This document shows, piece after piece, positions 9,701-24,700 of a stretch of DNA of 64,000 nt. Origin of the DNA: Rhizobium sp. (GTDB lineage Bacteria; Pseudomonadota; Alphaproteobacteria; Rhizobiales; Rhizobiaceae). The notes beneath the pieces were generated by a model. It was not told where the DNA came from and did not search any database. It worked only from the letters and a program-made list of their open reading frames with translations. The stretch is taken from positions 124,001 through 188,000 of the forward strand of contig JAPZUE010000006.1 in NCBI GenBank assembly GCA_027533385.1. Direction: 5' to 3'. The position numbers and the translations under genes were made by a program. How positions within the stretch are numbered: the stretch's first letter is position 1; each line of letters opens with the position of its first letter.

Positions 9701-12700
9701 CATTCGCGGCGAGACGGAAGGTGATGAATTCGGCCGGACCGTGAAGTTCTTCAGCCCGAGCCGCCCAGAGGGTGAAGTCGAGGCAAGACTTGGTCCGGGC
9801 GGTTCTCAGGTAGAGGCCGGCAATTACAAGGATCCCGCCGAGCTTGGCCTTTCCATCCGTGGCGGTACCTTCACGTCTGGCGGCAAGTCGCTCAATTATG
9901 TTGTCGCGGATCTGATCAACGGCGGTCAGACACTGACGGCCTATATCGACGGCAGTGACCCGGCCCAGAAGGTGTTCGAGATCGTTCTCGATCCGACATC
10001 TGAAAATGGGTCCTACACCGTCGAGATCTTCCGCGAACTCGACCATAATGTCGGCGATGATCCGCTGCGGATTTCCTTCCAGTATCAGGGCACGGATGCC
10101 GACGGCGACACCGCCGCGCCCGGCCAAGCAAGCGTCCGTATTCGAGATGACGAGCCCGTACAGGGTGCGGTCGGCGTAGCCCAGCCGCTGTCTGAAGACG
10201 ACGTTTCGACCTATCCGGCAACAGATCCCACCACGACAGACGTAACCAAGACCTCCAGCACGCTCGGAATTGCCTGGGGTGCGGACGATAACGTCCGTGG
10301 CGAGACCCAGGGCGATATGTTCGGCCGAACGGTCCGCTTCTTCGGCACGACCGTCACCCAGGGCGAAGGCGGCCAATCGGTCGTGGCCTCCGCGCAGGTG
10401 TCCGCGGGTCGGTTCATGGATGCCCGTGCCGTTGGCCTGACGATCGAGGGCGGCAGCTTCTCCTCCGGAGGTCGCGCGCTGAGCTTTGAGGTCACCAATC
10501 TTGCCAATGGCGGTCAGATCCTGACGGCCTATATCGGTGACACGGCCACCAAGGTCTTCGAGATCGTTCTCGACCCGACCAGCACCACCGGCTCCTACAC
10601 ACTGGAGATCTTCCAGGAGCTCGATCACGCCGCAAATTCCGACTTGATCAAGCTTTCCTTCGCGTTCCAGGGCACGGATGCCGACGGAGACAGCGCTGCA
10701 TCCGCGACGGCGAGTGTCACGATTTCCGACGACCAGCCTTTGATCGGCCAGCCCTTCCAGGGCGGTGTCGTCGAGGAAGAACAGCGGGAGGTTGCCGGAT
10801 CCGGCAATGAAGATCGCGGCAGCAATGACAATCTCGATCTGGACAACCGTCGTTCCGATGATGTGACGTCCCACCGTGCGCAGGGATCGCTCGCCATCAG
10901 CTGGGGTGCCGATGACACGAACAGCAACAGCGGCAGCCAGCCCGGCGACCGCTCCGTGCAGTTCACGGCAGCCGGTATTGCCGCGCTGGAGGGGCAGTCC
11001 CTGACTTCGGACGGCACTGCGCTGAAATACAAGGTCGTGATGGTAAGCGGACAGCCGACGCTGATCGCCTATACCGGAGCTGAGCCTGTAGCACCTCCGG
11101 CCGACCAGGCTTCGGGCATTGCTGCCGGCATTGTCTTCACCGTGTCGCTCAGCGACGCAGCGGATGGCAGCTACGTCTTCACCCTTTTCAACACGCTCGA
11201 CCACAAGGGTTCGGCTTCCGGCGAAGATACGCTTTCGCTGACTTTTGAGTTTACCGCGACCGATGCGGACGGCGACGTCACGCGTCCGGCTTCGTTCGAC
11301 ATCAAGATCATTGACGACGTGCCGACGGCGGATGGAGCCGGTGCGCGCTATGTCGAAGAAGAAGCGCTGCCGAACGGCAACGAGGACATGAGCCCGTTCG
11401 GTGTCGAAATGACCGGCGTGATCGCCAATCTCGGCTTCATCACCAAGTCGATCGGTGCATCGCTCAACATCGCCTGGGGCGGTGACGACGGCAACAAGGC
11501 CCTCAACGCCGGCTTCACCGGCACGCAGCTTGCCGGTGATCGGTCGGTTGTCTTTGCGACGTCCAACAGCGTCGCTCCGGTGACGGTTTCGGCTACGGAC
11601 GTCGGCGCCTTCCTTAGGGTATTCAGCGGCAACACCCCGGTTTCGCTGGCATCGCTGACCTCCGAAGGACAGAGCCTCGTCTACAGTCTGTCGAACAATG
11701 GCACGGTGCTGACGGCCAAGGCCGGTGATACCGTTGTCTTCACGGTGACCCTCTCCGACGCCAACGACGGTAGCTACAGCTTCAACCTCAGCGGCGTTCT
11801 CGACCACCCGGTGAGGGGCGACAGGCCGTCGGATGAAGACGTCCTCTCGTTCAACTTTACCTTTACCGCCCGCGACGGCGATGGCGACGTTGTGCGTGAC
11901 GGCTTCCAGGTCAATGTGATCGACGACTCGCCGGTCATTGGCCGGACCGAGCGCGTCACCGTCGAGGATGAAGGCGTCAACAATGGTAATGATGAGAATG
12001 ACGACGGGCTGAGCAAGTCGGCCACCGGTTCGCTCGCCATTTCCTGGGGTGCGGACGATGGCAACAACGGATCCGGCGGAAAGGGTGACCGTTCCGTTGC
12101 CTTCTCCACCGACAGCGTCGGTGTCCGCGGCGATAGCGCGCGTGTTCTGACGTCGCTCGGGCAGCAGGTCTATACGAAGATCGTTGACGGCGTGCTCGTG
12201 GCCTATACCGGTGGCCAGAATGCCGCCCCGGCGAGCTTCAATGCGCAGTCTCTGCCCGGCAATGTCGTCTTCTACGTCACGCTCTCCGACGTCTCGAACA
12301 GCGGCTCCTACACATTTAACCTCGTCAAGCCTTTGGACCATATCGCCGGTGGCGACGAGAATGAACTCTCCCTGACCTTCTTCTTCACCGCCACGGATTC
12401 CGATGGCGACATTGCCCGCGACTCGTTCACGGTCAATGTCCGCGACGACGTGGCCATCATCGTTCCGCCGGCAACTGCAGGGGTAGTCGAGGAAGAGCAG
12501 GAAGCCGTCGTTGGTGTCGGAAATGATGACACGACCGCCAACGGTGAGACCGAGGCCATCAATATCGACCTCGATACCTCCGGCAACAGCAACTTGACCA
12601 CCAATGTCGCGACGGGAGGTCTCGGGATCTTCTGGGGAGCCGACAACGCCAATGATCGTAGCTTCCAGCCGGGCAATCGTTCGGTGCAGTTTGCCGACAG

Positions 12701-15700
12701 CGTCCCCGAGGATCTCAGGGCGCTCGGGCTGACATCCGATGGCGTCGGCATCCGCTACAAGGTTCTAACCGTCAACGGGCAGCAGACGCTGGTCGCTTAC
12801 GTCGGAAACGAGCCGCAAACGATTCCTTCTGACCCGGCTCAGGCGGGGATCGTCTTCACCGTCGCTTTGTCGGACGCCGACAACGGCCGCTATACCTTCA
12901 CGCTCTACAACACTGTTGATCACAAGAACGCCGTTCAGGGTGAAGATGTTCTGAAGCTGGACTTCAAGTACACCGCCACGGATTCCGATGGCGACGTAAC
13001 CCAGCCCGCGATCTTCTCGGTCAAGCTGATCGACGATGTGCCGACCGTTGGCACCGTGGCCACCCGCTATGTCGAGGAAGAGGCCTTCGCAAACGGCAAC
13101 AAGGAGACGGCTGGCAGCGTCGAAACAACGGCATCGGGAGCCAATGGCGGCCCAGTCGGCCAAAGCGTGGGTGCCTCGCTCAATATCAATTGGGGTGGTG
13201 ACGACGGCAACAGATTCGTCGACCGCGGCTTCAACGGAGGCCAGACTGCTGGCGACCGCTCGGTCATCTTCGCCGGCCAGCCGGCCGACTACCTGAAGGT
13301 CTACAGTGGCAACACGGAGGTCCCGCTGTCGGAACTGACCTCGGCGGGTCAGGCTCTGTTCTTCAGCATTTCCGATAATGGCACGGTCCTGACCGCACGG
13401 GCAGGCTCCGTCGAAGGCGCCGTCGTCTTCACCGTTACCCTGTCGGACAGTGGCAGCGGGCGGTACGACTTCGTCCTTCGCGGCGTTCTTGATCACCCGG
13501 CCAATGCAGCCGGTGCCGAAAACGAAGATGTCCTGAGCCTCAGGTTTACGGCAACCGTACGTGACAGCGACGGTGATCGCGTCACCACCGACTTCACGGT
13601 GGGCGTCATCGATGACAGCCCGATCATCGTCTCTCCGTCGACCGGCACGGTCGAGGACGAGGCCGTCAACGGCGGCAACAACGAGGCCGATGGCCTGACC
13701 AACACGGTGGTCAACGGTTCGCTCGGCATCTCCTGGGGGGCGGACGACGCCAACAACAATACTCTGCTCGGCGATGGCAACCGCTCTGTCGCGTTCACCA
13801 ACGCGACCGTCCAGGTAAGCGGTGCCTATGGCAGCGCCTTGACCTCGCTCGGCCTTGCAGTCAACACAACGCTGATCGGCGGTGTTCTGGTCGGTTACAC
13901 GGGGACTCCCCCGACGAGCTTCAATCCGAATGCCCTTCCGACCAACGTTGTCTTCTACGCAACGGTCTCGGATTCCTCGGCCACCGGTTCGTACAATTTC
14001 ACCCTCGTGAAGCCGCTCGATCATGCGGCAGGCAGCGGCGAGAATGAACTGACGCTGACCTTCAACTTTACCGCCAAGGACTCCGATGGCGACACGGCTT
14101 CGTCGACCTTCTCGGTCAAGGTCGTGGACGACGTTCTCACGATCGGCACGCCTGATGTCGGCATTGTCGAGGAAGAACAGCGCGAAGTTGCCGGCAGGGG
14201 CAACGATGAAAATCAAGGCACCGACGATCGCGACACCGCACAGAGCCTCGACGTCACGACGCACCGGATCGATGGTTCGCTGAACATCAACTGGGGCTCC
14301 GACAACGGCAATGACGGCAGCCAGCCGGGCGACCGCTCCGTGGCCTTCACGAATGCGACCGTCCAGGTCGCCAACGCCAATGGTGACGGCATCACCTCGC
14401 TCGGCGAAACCGTGAAGACAGGCTTCATCAACGGAACGCTGGTTGGCTATACCGGCAACGGTGTCCCGGGCAGCCTCGGCAGCGACCGGATCGTGTTCAT
14501 TGCGACGGTCTCGGATGGCGACCCGAAGGGCAGCTACAGCTTCACGCTGGTAAGGCCGCTCGATCATGCCAACGGTCAAGGCGAGAACCAGCTCACCCTG
14601 ACCTTCGGCTTCACGGCCACCGATTCCGATGGCGACAGCGTGACGGGTTCGTTCTCGGTCAAGATCATCGACGACATTCCGACGGCGCCGACCAGCGTCA
14701 ATGCCGCCTATCGTCTCGACGACGAAGGTCAGGATGCGATTGGAAGCGGCAATCTGGGCGGACAGAACGATGCATCGCCGTCGCGGTCGTCGGTCTCGGG
14801 AGATGCGGGGGCGTTGTTCAGCGCTGGTGCAGATGGCGTCTCGTCCATCACGATCACCGGACCGGCCTTCCAGGTTGTCTATGAAAACCGTGCGGGCTTC
14901 GCGCAGACCGAGGACGTGACCTGGGGCACTGGCCGCGTCGGCAGCAACGGTTCCGTGACCTTCACCGCAACCAGCACCAACTATCCGAGTGGCGCGGCTG
15001 TCCTTATCATCCGCCCGGATGGTTCCTATAGCTTCGAGCTGAAGGCTCCGGTGGCGCATTCGGCCAATGGCGAAGACGACAAGCTGTTGTCCTTCGGCTA
15101 CACCGTCACGGATGGTGACGGCGATGCCAAGAGCGGCACGCTCAACATCACCGTCAACGACGATACCCCGACCGCGCCGCAGGTGGTCAATGCCGCCTGG
15201 AGGCTCGATGACGAGGCTCAGAGCGACGTTTCGGACCCGAATTATGGTGGATCGAACGACGTCTCGCCGTCCGCCGATGAGGTCATGGGCCTGCGCGGCA
15301 GCTTGTTCTCGGCCGGTTCGGATGGCGTAAAGACGATTACAATCGCCAACACCTCATTCGATGTCATCTACAAGAATGCCCAGGGCTTCTCAGAGGTCGT
15401 GACGGTCACCTGGGGAGCAGGGACCGTAGGCCCGAACGGCACCGTGACGTTTAAGGCAACCAACAGCACCTATTTCCCAGATGGCGCCGCGAAGCTTGTG
15501 ATCGCGACAAACGGGGCTTACGTGCTCGATCTGGACGCTCCCGTCGCCCACGGGACTTCCGGTCTCCGTGAAGAGGATGCCACGCTTTCGATCGGCTACA
15601 CCGTTACCGACGGCGACGGCGACCTTGTATCGGGTACTCTGAATGTGGCGGTCAACGATGACACGCCCGAGCAGGATGGTGCTGCGACGACCGGGCTGAC

Positions 15701-18700
15701 CCGCAACGAAGACGATCTTGCAGGCGGCAATGACAACCTGCCGAAGGAGTCGCTCTCCGCAACCGGTAGCCTGAACGTCGACTTCGGCTCGGATGGCGTG
15801 CGGTCATTCGTGCTGAGCGCGCCGAATGCCACCTGGACCGAAAACAACCGGACGCTGACCGACAACGGCGGCGTGTGGAAGATCGAGGTTGCCGCCAACG
15901 GGACCTATAAGTTCACGCTGCTGGACAACACGCTGGCGCATTCTGCGCAGGGCGAAGATACGCTGCAGATCGGTGTCCGCTACACGGTAACCGACGGTGA
16001 CGGCGACCAGATCTCCGGCGGCTTTGCCATCAACATCATCGACGACGTTCCGGTCGCAACCTCTGCCGTTGTCACCGGCACGGCCAATGAACTGCTCGTG
16101 GCAGACGGCAACCCGGCGACGCCGGAAGTCACGGGCACGCTTGCATCGCTGGTCTCCTTCGGCGCCGATGGAGCCCATCCGTCCGATGCCTACACCGTCG
16201 AGAGCAGGAATCTGTCTACCTCTCTGACCTCGCTCACCTCGAACGGTGTGGCGCTGACCTTCACGGTCGTCGGCAATGTCCTCACCGCCCGTGCCGGTGA
16301 AGTGCCTGTCTTCACCTTCTCGGTCAACGCCCAGACCGGCGCCTACAGCTTCACTCAGCTCGGCCCGATCGATCACATCGAGAAGGTCATCATCGATGGC
16401 CAGGGGTATGCTCTTTCGGCCCTGTCTGCGGCCAATACCCAACTCAAGGTGCCGGAGGTGGCCGGCGACGACATCGAGGTTGTCGGTCGCCTGCCCAATG
16501 GCGATGTGATCATCCGCGTCACCAATGACGGCAACAGCTCGGTCAGCTGGACGCTCGACAACAACTCGGTCACTGGCGACAACCTCGTCGTCAATCTGGC
16601 CCCGCGGCAGACCGCCTATATCAATGTCGGCAACGTCGGCACTGGTTCGGCTGTTCGGTTCGATCTCGATGGCGACAATGCGCCCAACGATGTCGTGGTG
16701 GTCGACCGCAGCACACGCGCGATCGAATTCATCGATGGCAGATCTTCCCTGACACTCGACCTTTCCTCGGCGGTCACGGTGCGTGATGGCGATGGCGACA
16801 CGCTTGCCCTCTCCAAACAGCTGGAGATCACGGTCACGGACTCAACCCCGTCCATTGCCTCCGGCATCAACGGCGAAGTCTTCGAAGACGGCATCAAGTC
16901 GGTCAGCGGCCGTGCCCTGGTCAACTGGAATGCGGACAATGGTCCGTCTAAGACGCTGGTGCTGAACGGCAATCCGTCCATCGTCGATGCCGGTGGCAAT
17001 CGGATCGGCACGCTTTACTCGAATAACCAGGCCGTTGCCTTCACGACGATCAATGGCGTTCTGGTGGCCTATCTTGCCGGAACGACGGCCTCGGTCGCCG
17101 CCAACCAGGTCTTCACGCTGACGCTCGACGCAGCAACCGGCAGCTACACGTTCACGCTGCTCCAGCCACTCGATCACACCGCTCCGAATGGCAATGACCA
17201 TTACCTGGCATTCGGCTTCACGGCTGTCGCCACCGACGGCGACAACGACGTTCTTTCCGTCCCCTTTACGGTCAAGGTGGATGCGGCCGGCACGATCAAC
17301 GGCAACACCATCTCGTATGGTGCAGTGTCGACCGGCGTTTTCGCCAACCTCAGCGACAATGCCGAACTCATCGGGTTGCAGCAGGTTGCCGGACGCATGG
17401 CGACCGACCGCACAGGCGGCACGATTATCGGTCGTGATGCGCTGGGTGCTGCGATCGTCAATGCCGAGGGTGGCAGCGGCAACGACATCCTCGTTGGCAA
17501 CAACGCGGCCAACGTTCTGACCGGCGGCAATGGCGAGGATGTGCTCGTTGGCCGTGACGGCAACGACACGCTGAATGGCGGTGTCGGCGACGATACGCTT
17601 CAGGGCGATGGCGGCAACGACACGCTGCGCGGCGGCGACGATGACGATATCCTTGAAGGAGGGACGGGCAACGATACGCTGGAAGGCGGTGAGGGCAACG
17701 ACAGTCTCATCGTTTCGGCTGATATCGACGATGCAGCGTCTTTCGGACCGCGCAGCTTCACGCTGGGCGACGGCAGCACTCGCCAGGTCTCGCTCGCCGG
17801 ACGTTCCGGCGAAGGTGATACGCTTGATGGCGGCAATGGCATCGATACGGTGACCTTCACCCCGGCCTCGGCGTCGAACGGCTTCGTCTTCGACCGTGCC
17901 AATTCCTCGCTCGGTCTCTCGGGTGTCGAAAAGTTCATCGGTACGGATGGTGACGACATCATCCTTCTGCCGCGGACCTACTCGACGGATGACGCATCGG
18001 TCATCGAAATCGATGGCGGCAAGGGCAACGACATCCTGCAGGGATCGGGTGCCCAGGCCGACAAGATCACCGGCGGCATCGGCAATGACCAGATCTCCGG
18101 GCTTGGTGGCAATGACACCCTCGAGGGTAATGAAGGTGATGACCAGCTCTGGGGTGGCGATGGCAACGACGTTATCGAAGGCGGTGACGGCAACGACACG
18201 CTTTATGGCAATGCCGGAAGCGACAAGCTCTTCGGCGGCGAGGGTAATGATACCTTTAATCTGAATGTCGATGTGACAGGCACTGGCAGCCGCAACGTCA
18301 AGCTCGGCGATGGCTCGATCCGCAGCGTCTCCATTGCCGGTCTTGCCGGCACGGACGACATCGTCACCGGCGGTATTGGCAATGACCGCATTGTGCTCGA
18401 TCGCGGCACCGCTGACGGCTATGTCCACGACACCTTCTCTGCGCCGAACTACATGAGCGGTGTGGAGGCAATCGACGGCACCTCCGGTCGTGACGTGATC
18501 ATCGTCAGCGAAAGCTATCTCAGCGATGCCAATGGTGGTGGCATCGAGATCAGCGGCGGCGCGGGCAACGATACGCTCGGCGGCGGCGCGGGTTCGGACC
18601 TTATCTCAGGTGGCAACGACGACGACCTGGTCTCCGGTCTCGGCGGCGACGACACGCTGTATGGCAACCAGGGCAATGACGAGATCTGGGGTGGTGCGGG

Positions 18701-21700
18701 CAACGACGTCATCGACGGTGGCGCCGGCAACGACACGATCTACGGCAATGCCGGCAACGACACGATCGTCGGCGGTGCGGGCAACGATACGATCCGCCAC
18801 AACGTCGGCGACGGAGACGACATCGTCGACGGCGGCACGGAAACCGGCACGACCTATCCGGATTATGACGAACTGGTCATCAACGGTGACGCGACTGCCC
18901 GTACCTTCACCCTGGGTCTGGCAAGCGGTCGTCCAGAGATCGGCAATGCCGCGAGCAAGGACATCCTGGTCTCCTATAGCGGCGGCTCCGTCCAAGCCGA
19001 CGAGATCGAGCGTGTCACCTTCAACCTCGGATCCTCCGGCGATACCGTGGTCCTGAACCCGGTGACCGATTCCGCCATCCTTCCGACGACGATCGTCGTC
19101 AACGGCGGCACGGGCAACGATACGATCGACCTGTCGAACTTTGTCGGTAGCACGGTCCAGATCGTCGATGCCGGTGGCAAGGACACGGACACCCTGAAGC
19201 TCACCAATGTCCGTTGGCAGGACGTGACAGTCACGCAGGAGAACGGTCAGTTCATTCTGAACCTGCCGAACCTGCCGAACCACACCATCGTCAAGGCTGG
19301 CGGGATCGAAAGCTTCACCTTCCAAAACGGCACGGTTACGGCCCAGCAGTTGATGCAGCAGAAGCCATCGGATATCGCCACGACGGGTCTGACGATCGCT
19401 GAAAATGCGGGCGAGGGCGCTCCGGTTGGATCTGTCTCCGCGACTGACGCCAACGGCCCGATCGACCCGCTCACCTACGCCTTCGTGACGAACAACGGCA
19501 CGTCCCAGACGTCACCTGATGGCCGCTTCACCATCAACGCGACGACCGGCGCCATCACGGTGGCCGCGGGTGCTGTCATCAACTACGAAACCGAAAAGAC
19601 CATCGACGTCACCATCCGCGTCACCGACAGCAGGCTTGGCTTTATCGACGAGACGTTCACGATCAACGTGACGGACGTCAACGAAGCACCAACAGCTGTT
19701 GGCTTCACCAATGTTATGTCGGCGATCGATGAGAACATCGTCATTGACTCCGACGGCATCAAGGTTGCCGACATCACGGTGACGGATGATGCGCTTGGCA
19801 CAAACCAGCTCAGCCTCGTCGGGGATGATGCCGCGTCGTTCCGGATCGTCGGTAACGCCTTGTACTTCGTCGGCACCCAGGTGAACTACGAAGCGAAGGC
19901 GAGCTACAGCGTCTCCGTTCAGGTCAACGACACGACCGTTGGCGGCACACCGGACGCCTCGCAGACGTTTACGCTCAGCGTAAACAACCTGAACGATCTG
20001 CCGACATCCAACGATGACAGCATCACCATCCTCGAAGACACGGCAACGCCGCTGACGATCAACGACTTCGGCACGTTCACCGATGAGGATGCGGGCCAGT
20101 CGCTGGCGGCGGTGAAGATCACAAGTCTTGCCTCCAAGGGAACCCTCCAGTTCTACAATGGCTCGACTTGGCAGCCGGTTGCCACCAATGACGTGATCTT
20201 GCGTGACGACATCGTCGCCGGAAAACTGCGCCTTGTTACGCTCGAAAACGAAAGTGGTACGGCTTACGCGACGATACGTTTCCAGGTCGGCGACGGCATT
20301 GGCTTCAGCACCGAATCCTACACGCTCATGGTCAATGTGACGCCCGTCAATGACGCGCCGACGGCAAATGCCGTCAGCGCGGAAGGCCTGGAAGACGGCA
20401 GCGTGCCCATCAGGCTGTCGGGCACAGATCCAGACGGCACAGTGACCGGCTATGTCATCAAGACGCTACCCGAAAATGGACAGCTCTATGCCGGAAACAG
20501 CGGCAGCGTTTTGAACAAGGTTGTCCTAGGCCAGGTTTTCACCGGCAATCTCGTTGTCTTTATCCCGAACGCCAACTACAGCGGTCCTGCCAGCTTTACC
20601 TATGCGACCGTCGACAATGAAGGAGCGGAGAGCACACTTCCAGCCACGGTGACGATGGACATCGCACCGGTTGCCGACAGCGTATCGATGTGGACTTTCG
20701 GATCTAGCAGCGGCGCGGAAGACACCGCAATTCCGTTGAAATTCGGCGCGGAACTGACCGACCTGGATGGCTCGGAAAAACTGACCATCACAGTGTCGAG
20801 AATCCCCGTTGGAGCGACGATATCCGATGGCACGAATGTATTCGTCGCCACGGCTGAGACGTCCAGCGTCGACGTGACCTTGTGGTCCCGCTCCGGACTG
20901 GTGGTGAAGCCGCCGCTGAACAGCGATAGTCGTTTCATCCTGGAAATAAAGGCCACAGCCACCGAACAGGTGGGCGGGGACAGCAACTCGACCTCGGTGC
21001 TCCACACTGTTGTCGTCACGCCCGTGGCTGATGCGCCAATCGTGACGGTGACACCGGCGAGCGGTGAGGAAGACAAGTGGATCGATCTGCGGTTTACGGT
21101 CGCGCTGGCGGATCCTTCGGAGACCCTGAGTTACTCGCTCTCGAACCTGCCGGAATTCTCCTGGTTGTCCGATGGCACTCGTACCTTCCTGATGAACTCC
21201 TTCTCGGCGCCGTCGGTCAATCTCGACGGTTGGGACCTGAGCCGTCTGAAGTTCCTGCCAAGGAGCGACTTCGCAGGTGATATCGTCCTGAAGCTTACGG
21301 CGACATCCACAGAGATCGACGGCAAATCCGCAAGCGTGATCGTTGACGTGCCCATCCGTGTGGCAGCGGACGCCGATACGCCTTCTGTCGGCTTTGCATA
21401 TCTTACCGACCCGAGGCCCGAGGATACGGACCTCTGGTTCAGGGTCGAGGGCAGTGTGACCGACCGGGATGGCTCCGAAACGCTCAAGATCACCATTTCG
21501 GATATACCGGTGGGTGCCGTCTTAACGGATGACGGAGGCAACCGGTTCATCGCGACTTCGGATTCTACCACCGCCGACGTCACGAGGTGGAATACGCAAC
21601 AGCTCTTCCTCAGGCCGCCGTTGAACATCAATGGCACGATCAATCTGACCTTGTCGGTCACGGCAACGGAAGGTTCGAACGGCGACACGGCCACCGAAAT

Positions 21701-24700
21701 ACGAACGATTCCGTTCTTGGTCGCAGCGGTTAACGACACGCCGGTGATCACCGTCGGCACAGGTGATCGCGCTGATGCGGCCCTGGCCGAGGCAAACGCT
21801 GGCCTGACCACCAGTGGCACGCTCACCGTCACCGACGTCGATGTCACGGATATCGTGACTGCAACCGCTCACTCGGTCGCATCCGTGGGGCCGACGGGCG
21901 GCCTGACGACGCAGCAGTTGCTCGGCTACCTCAGCTTCACCAACGCTCAGGTGCTGGACAATATCGAGACCTCGGACAAGCTGACCTGGAACTTCAATTC
22001 CGGCAGCCAGGCCTTCGACTTCCTGGCAGCTGGCCAGACCCTGACGCTGACCTACGTTGTCCGTGCGACCGATAACAGCAGCGGTGCGGCATTCGACGAC
22101 CAGACGGTCACGATCACCATCACCGGCACCAATGATCGTCCGGTCATTGCCGGTCTGGACAATGTCTCGATTGCCGAAAACCAGGCCGGTGTTCTGATCG
22201 ACACCTTCCAGGTCAGCGACGCGGATACCGCCTCGGGTCTTGCCTTCCGTGTGCTGACGACGGGTGGGGTGGTTGACAGCCGCTTCGAGGTTGTGGCCGC
22301 AAACGGCACGACTTTGGGGCAGCCGGGGACCTATCAGCTCCGCCTGAAGTCCGGCCAGAGCTTCGATTTCGAGTCTGCCGGCACGGTGTCCGTGACGGTC
22401 GAGGTCAACGACCAGGCAACCGGCAACAACATCACCACCCAGCCGGTGACCATCACTGTGACGGATGTGGTCGAGAACCGTCCGCCGGTTGCGAACAACG
22501 ACGTTCTCGCCTTCGGTGCACCCTCCATGGGGACGGGCTGGACCTACAACGTCGCTAACGGCCATTACTACAAGATCGTTGCTGGCAACTTCTCGTGGGA
22601 TCAGGCGTCCGCCGCAGTGACCGCCGAAGGTGCCTATCTGGCCACCATCACCAGCCAGACCGAGCAGAACTTCATCCAGCAGCTCGCGACGCTTGGACCG
22701 AATTGGTATGTCGCTCAGGGCGCCTGGATCGGCGCGTCCGATAGGTCTCTGGAAGGCAACTGGACATGGGTCAACGGCCCCGAATCCGGGACGCAGTTCT
22801 GGACGGGGACCTCGGGTGGCACCAGCGCCGGATATCAGAACTGGGGCAGCGGCGAACCCAACGATTGGGCTTCGAACGAGGACTACGCCCAGATCTTGTT
22901 CGTCGCCGGAGGGGTCTGGAACGACGCCACCGGCGCCGCAGCTCCTAACGGCCAGGTCGGTGACTATTCCGGCTACGTGGCCGAATGGGGGGCTCCGGGA
23001 GCGAGCGGTGCCGTTTCCGAAAATGCCGTCACCAGGTTCTCCACCGCCCTGCTGCTGGCCAATGATACGGATCCGGATGGCAATGCGCTGGTTGTCACCG
23101 GGCTCGGCGTCGGAAGCGCGCTGACCGCAACCACGAAAAGTGGCGCGACGGTTACGCTGAACACCCTGACGGGTGAGATCTCCTACAACCCTGCGGGTTC
23201 GGCGACGATTCAGGCATTGCCTCAGGGCGGAAATCTGGTCGACACATTCACCTATACGATCAGCGACGGCCAGGGCGGCACCGCTACGGCAACCGCATCG
23301 ATCACGATCTACGGTGTGAATGATGCGCCGACGATCACGGGTCTCACCAGCAGCAGTGTGTCGGAAGACGGCACTCTGGTGGCCACTGGAACGCTGACCA
23401 TCGTCGATGCCGATAGCGGGCAGTCCGGAGCAACTGCCGCCTCCGGCAGCGCGACCCACGGCACTTGGTCCATCAACGCCGGGGGCACCTGGACATACAC
23501 GCTGGATAATACAAAACCGGCGGTGCAAAATCTGAACACGGGGCAGACACTGAGCGATAGCTTTACCGTGAGGACAGCGGACGGCACGCAGCAGGTCATC
23601 AACATCACGATCAACGGGCTGAATGAAATCGTTCCCCTGAGTGTTAATGAGTCAACATCTGCGGCTGGCCGTTCTGTATTCAGTTCCGAATCTTCCAGCT
23701 TTAACTTCAACACCTCAACTCTCTTCACGGGAGGAATTCTGCCGATCAGCTACCGTTTTGAGAAGGTTTCAGGTCCTGACGATCGCTGGATGTCACGCGG
23801 ATCTTCGGTAACGGGTGACCCGTCGTCGACATGGGACGCTGGACTTTACATCTACAAGGTAACTGCAACGGATCTCGGTGGATCAACCGCTGATACATAC
23901 GCTGCATTTAGCGCCTTGTCCGCTGCTGCATGGAACCGATCGGTCCAGAGCGCGGCAAACTTCTCGAACGCAAACCAGTCGTCCGGTGATCTGATCACGA
24001 TCTTAGAGACTGCGGCCGCGAACCAGACTTTGAATGCCGGCGGCGGAAATGATGCCGTCGTTGGCAGCAGTAAGGTCGATACCATTCAGGGTGGTGTTGG
24101 CAACGATGCGATCTACGGCATGGGTGGCGACGATATCCTTGAGGGTGGTACTGGAAACGACTTCATCGACGGTGGTGCCGGCGATGACAGGATCTTTGGC
24201 GGAGCCGACAATGATGTGCTTCTCGGCGGCTCCGGCAACGATACGTTCACCTATGTGGTCGGGGAAGGCACTGACATAGTGGATGGCGGCAGCGGTGCCA
24301 CCGACACCTTGTCTATTCTGGGCGACAGCAACAACAACACGCTCAGCGTCGTCGTTGCAGGCGGCGTGATCACGCAGTTCAATGGCGGCACGGTTGTCAA
24401 TGTCGAAAGGGTCACGGCCGATCTGGGCAGCGGCTCGGACACTTTGTCCTACGGAAACACTGAGCAGGCTGTGGTGGTCAACCTCACTCCTACTTTTAAC
24501 GGTGTGACATCGACTGGTGCTGCGACCGGCTTCTCAACAATCACCAACGTCGAAAATGTGACAGGCGGTTTGGGCAATGACAGGCTGACTGGTAACGATG
24601 GGGCCAATACGTTGAACGGTGGTCTTGGAACCGATGTATTGGCTGGTGGAGCTGGCAGGGATACACTGACCGGCGGCGGTGGAGCAGATACGTTCGTGTG

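Noticed and set aside
6684-15059. Long minus-strand frames (736, 890 and 764 codons) opposite the adhesin
   Set aside because: They are low-complexity mirrors of the repeats, without ribosome sites or known domains.
17469-18840. CRISPR-like regular repeats
   Set aside because: The short periodic pattern comes from RTX nonapeptide coding sequence within an open frame; there are no spacers or palindromic repeat units.
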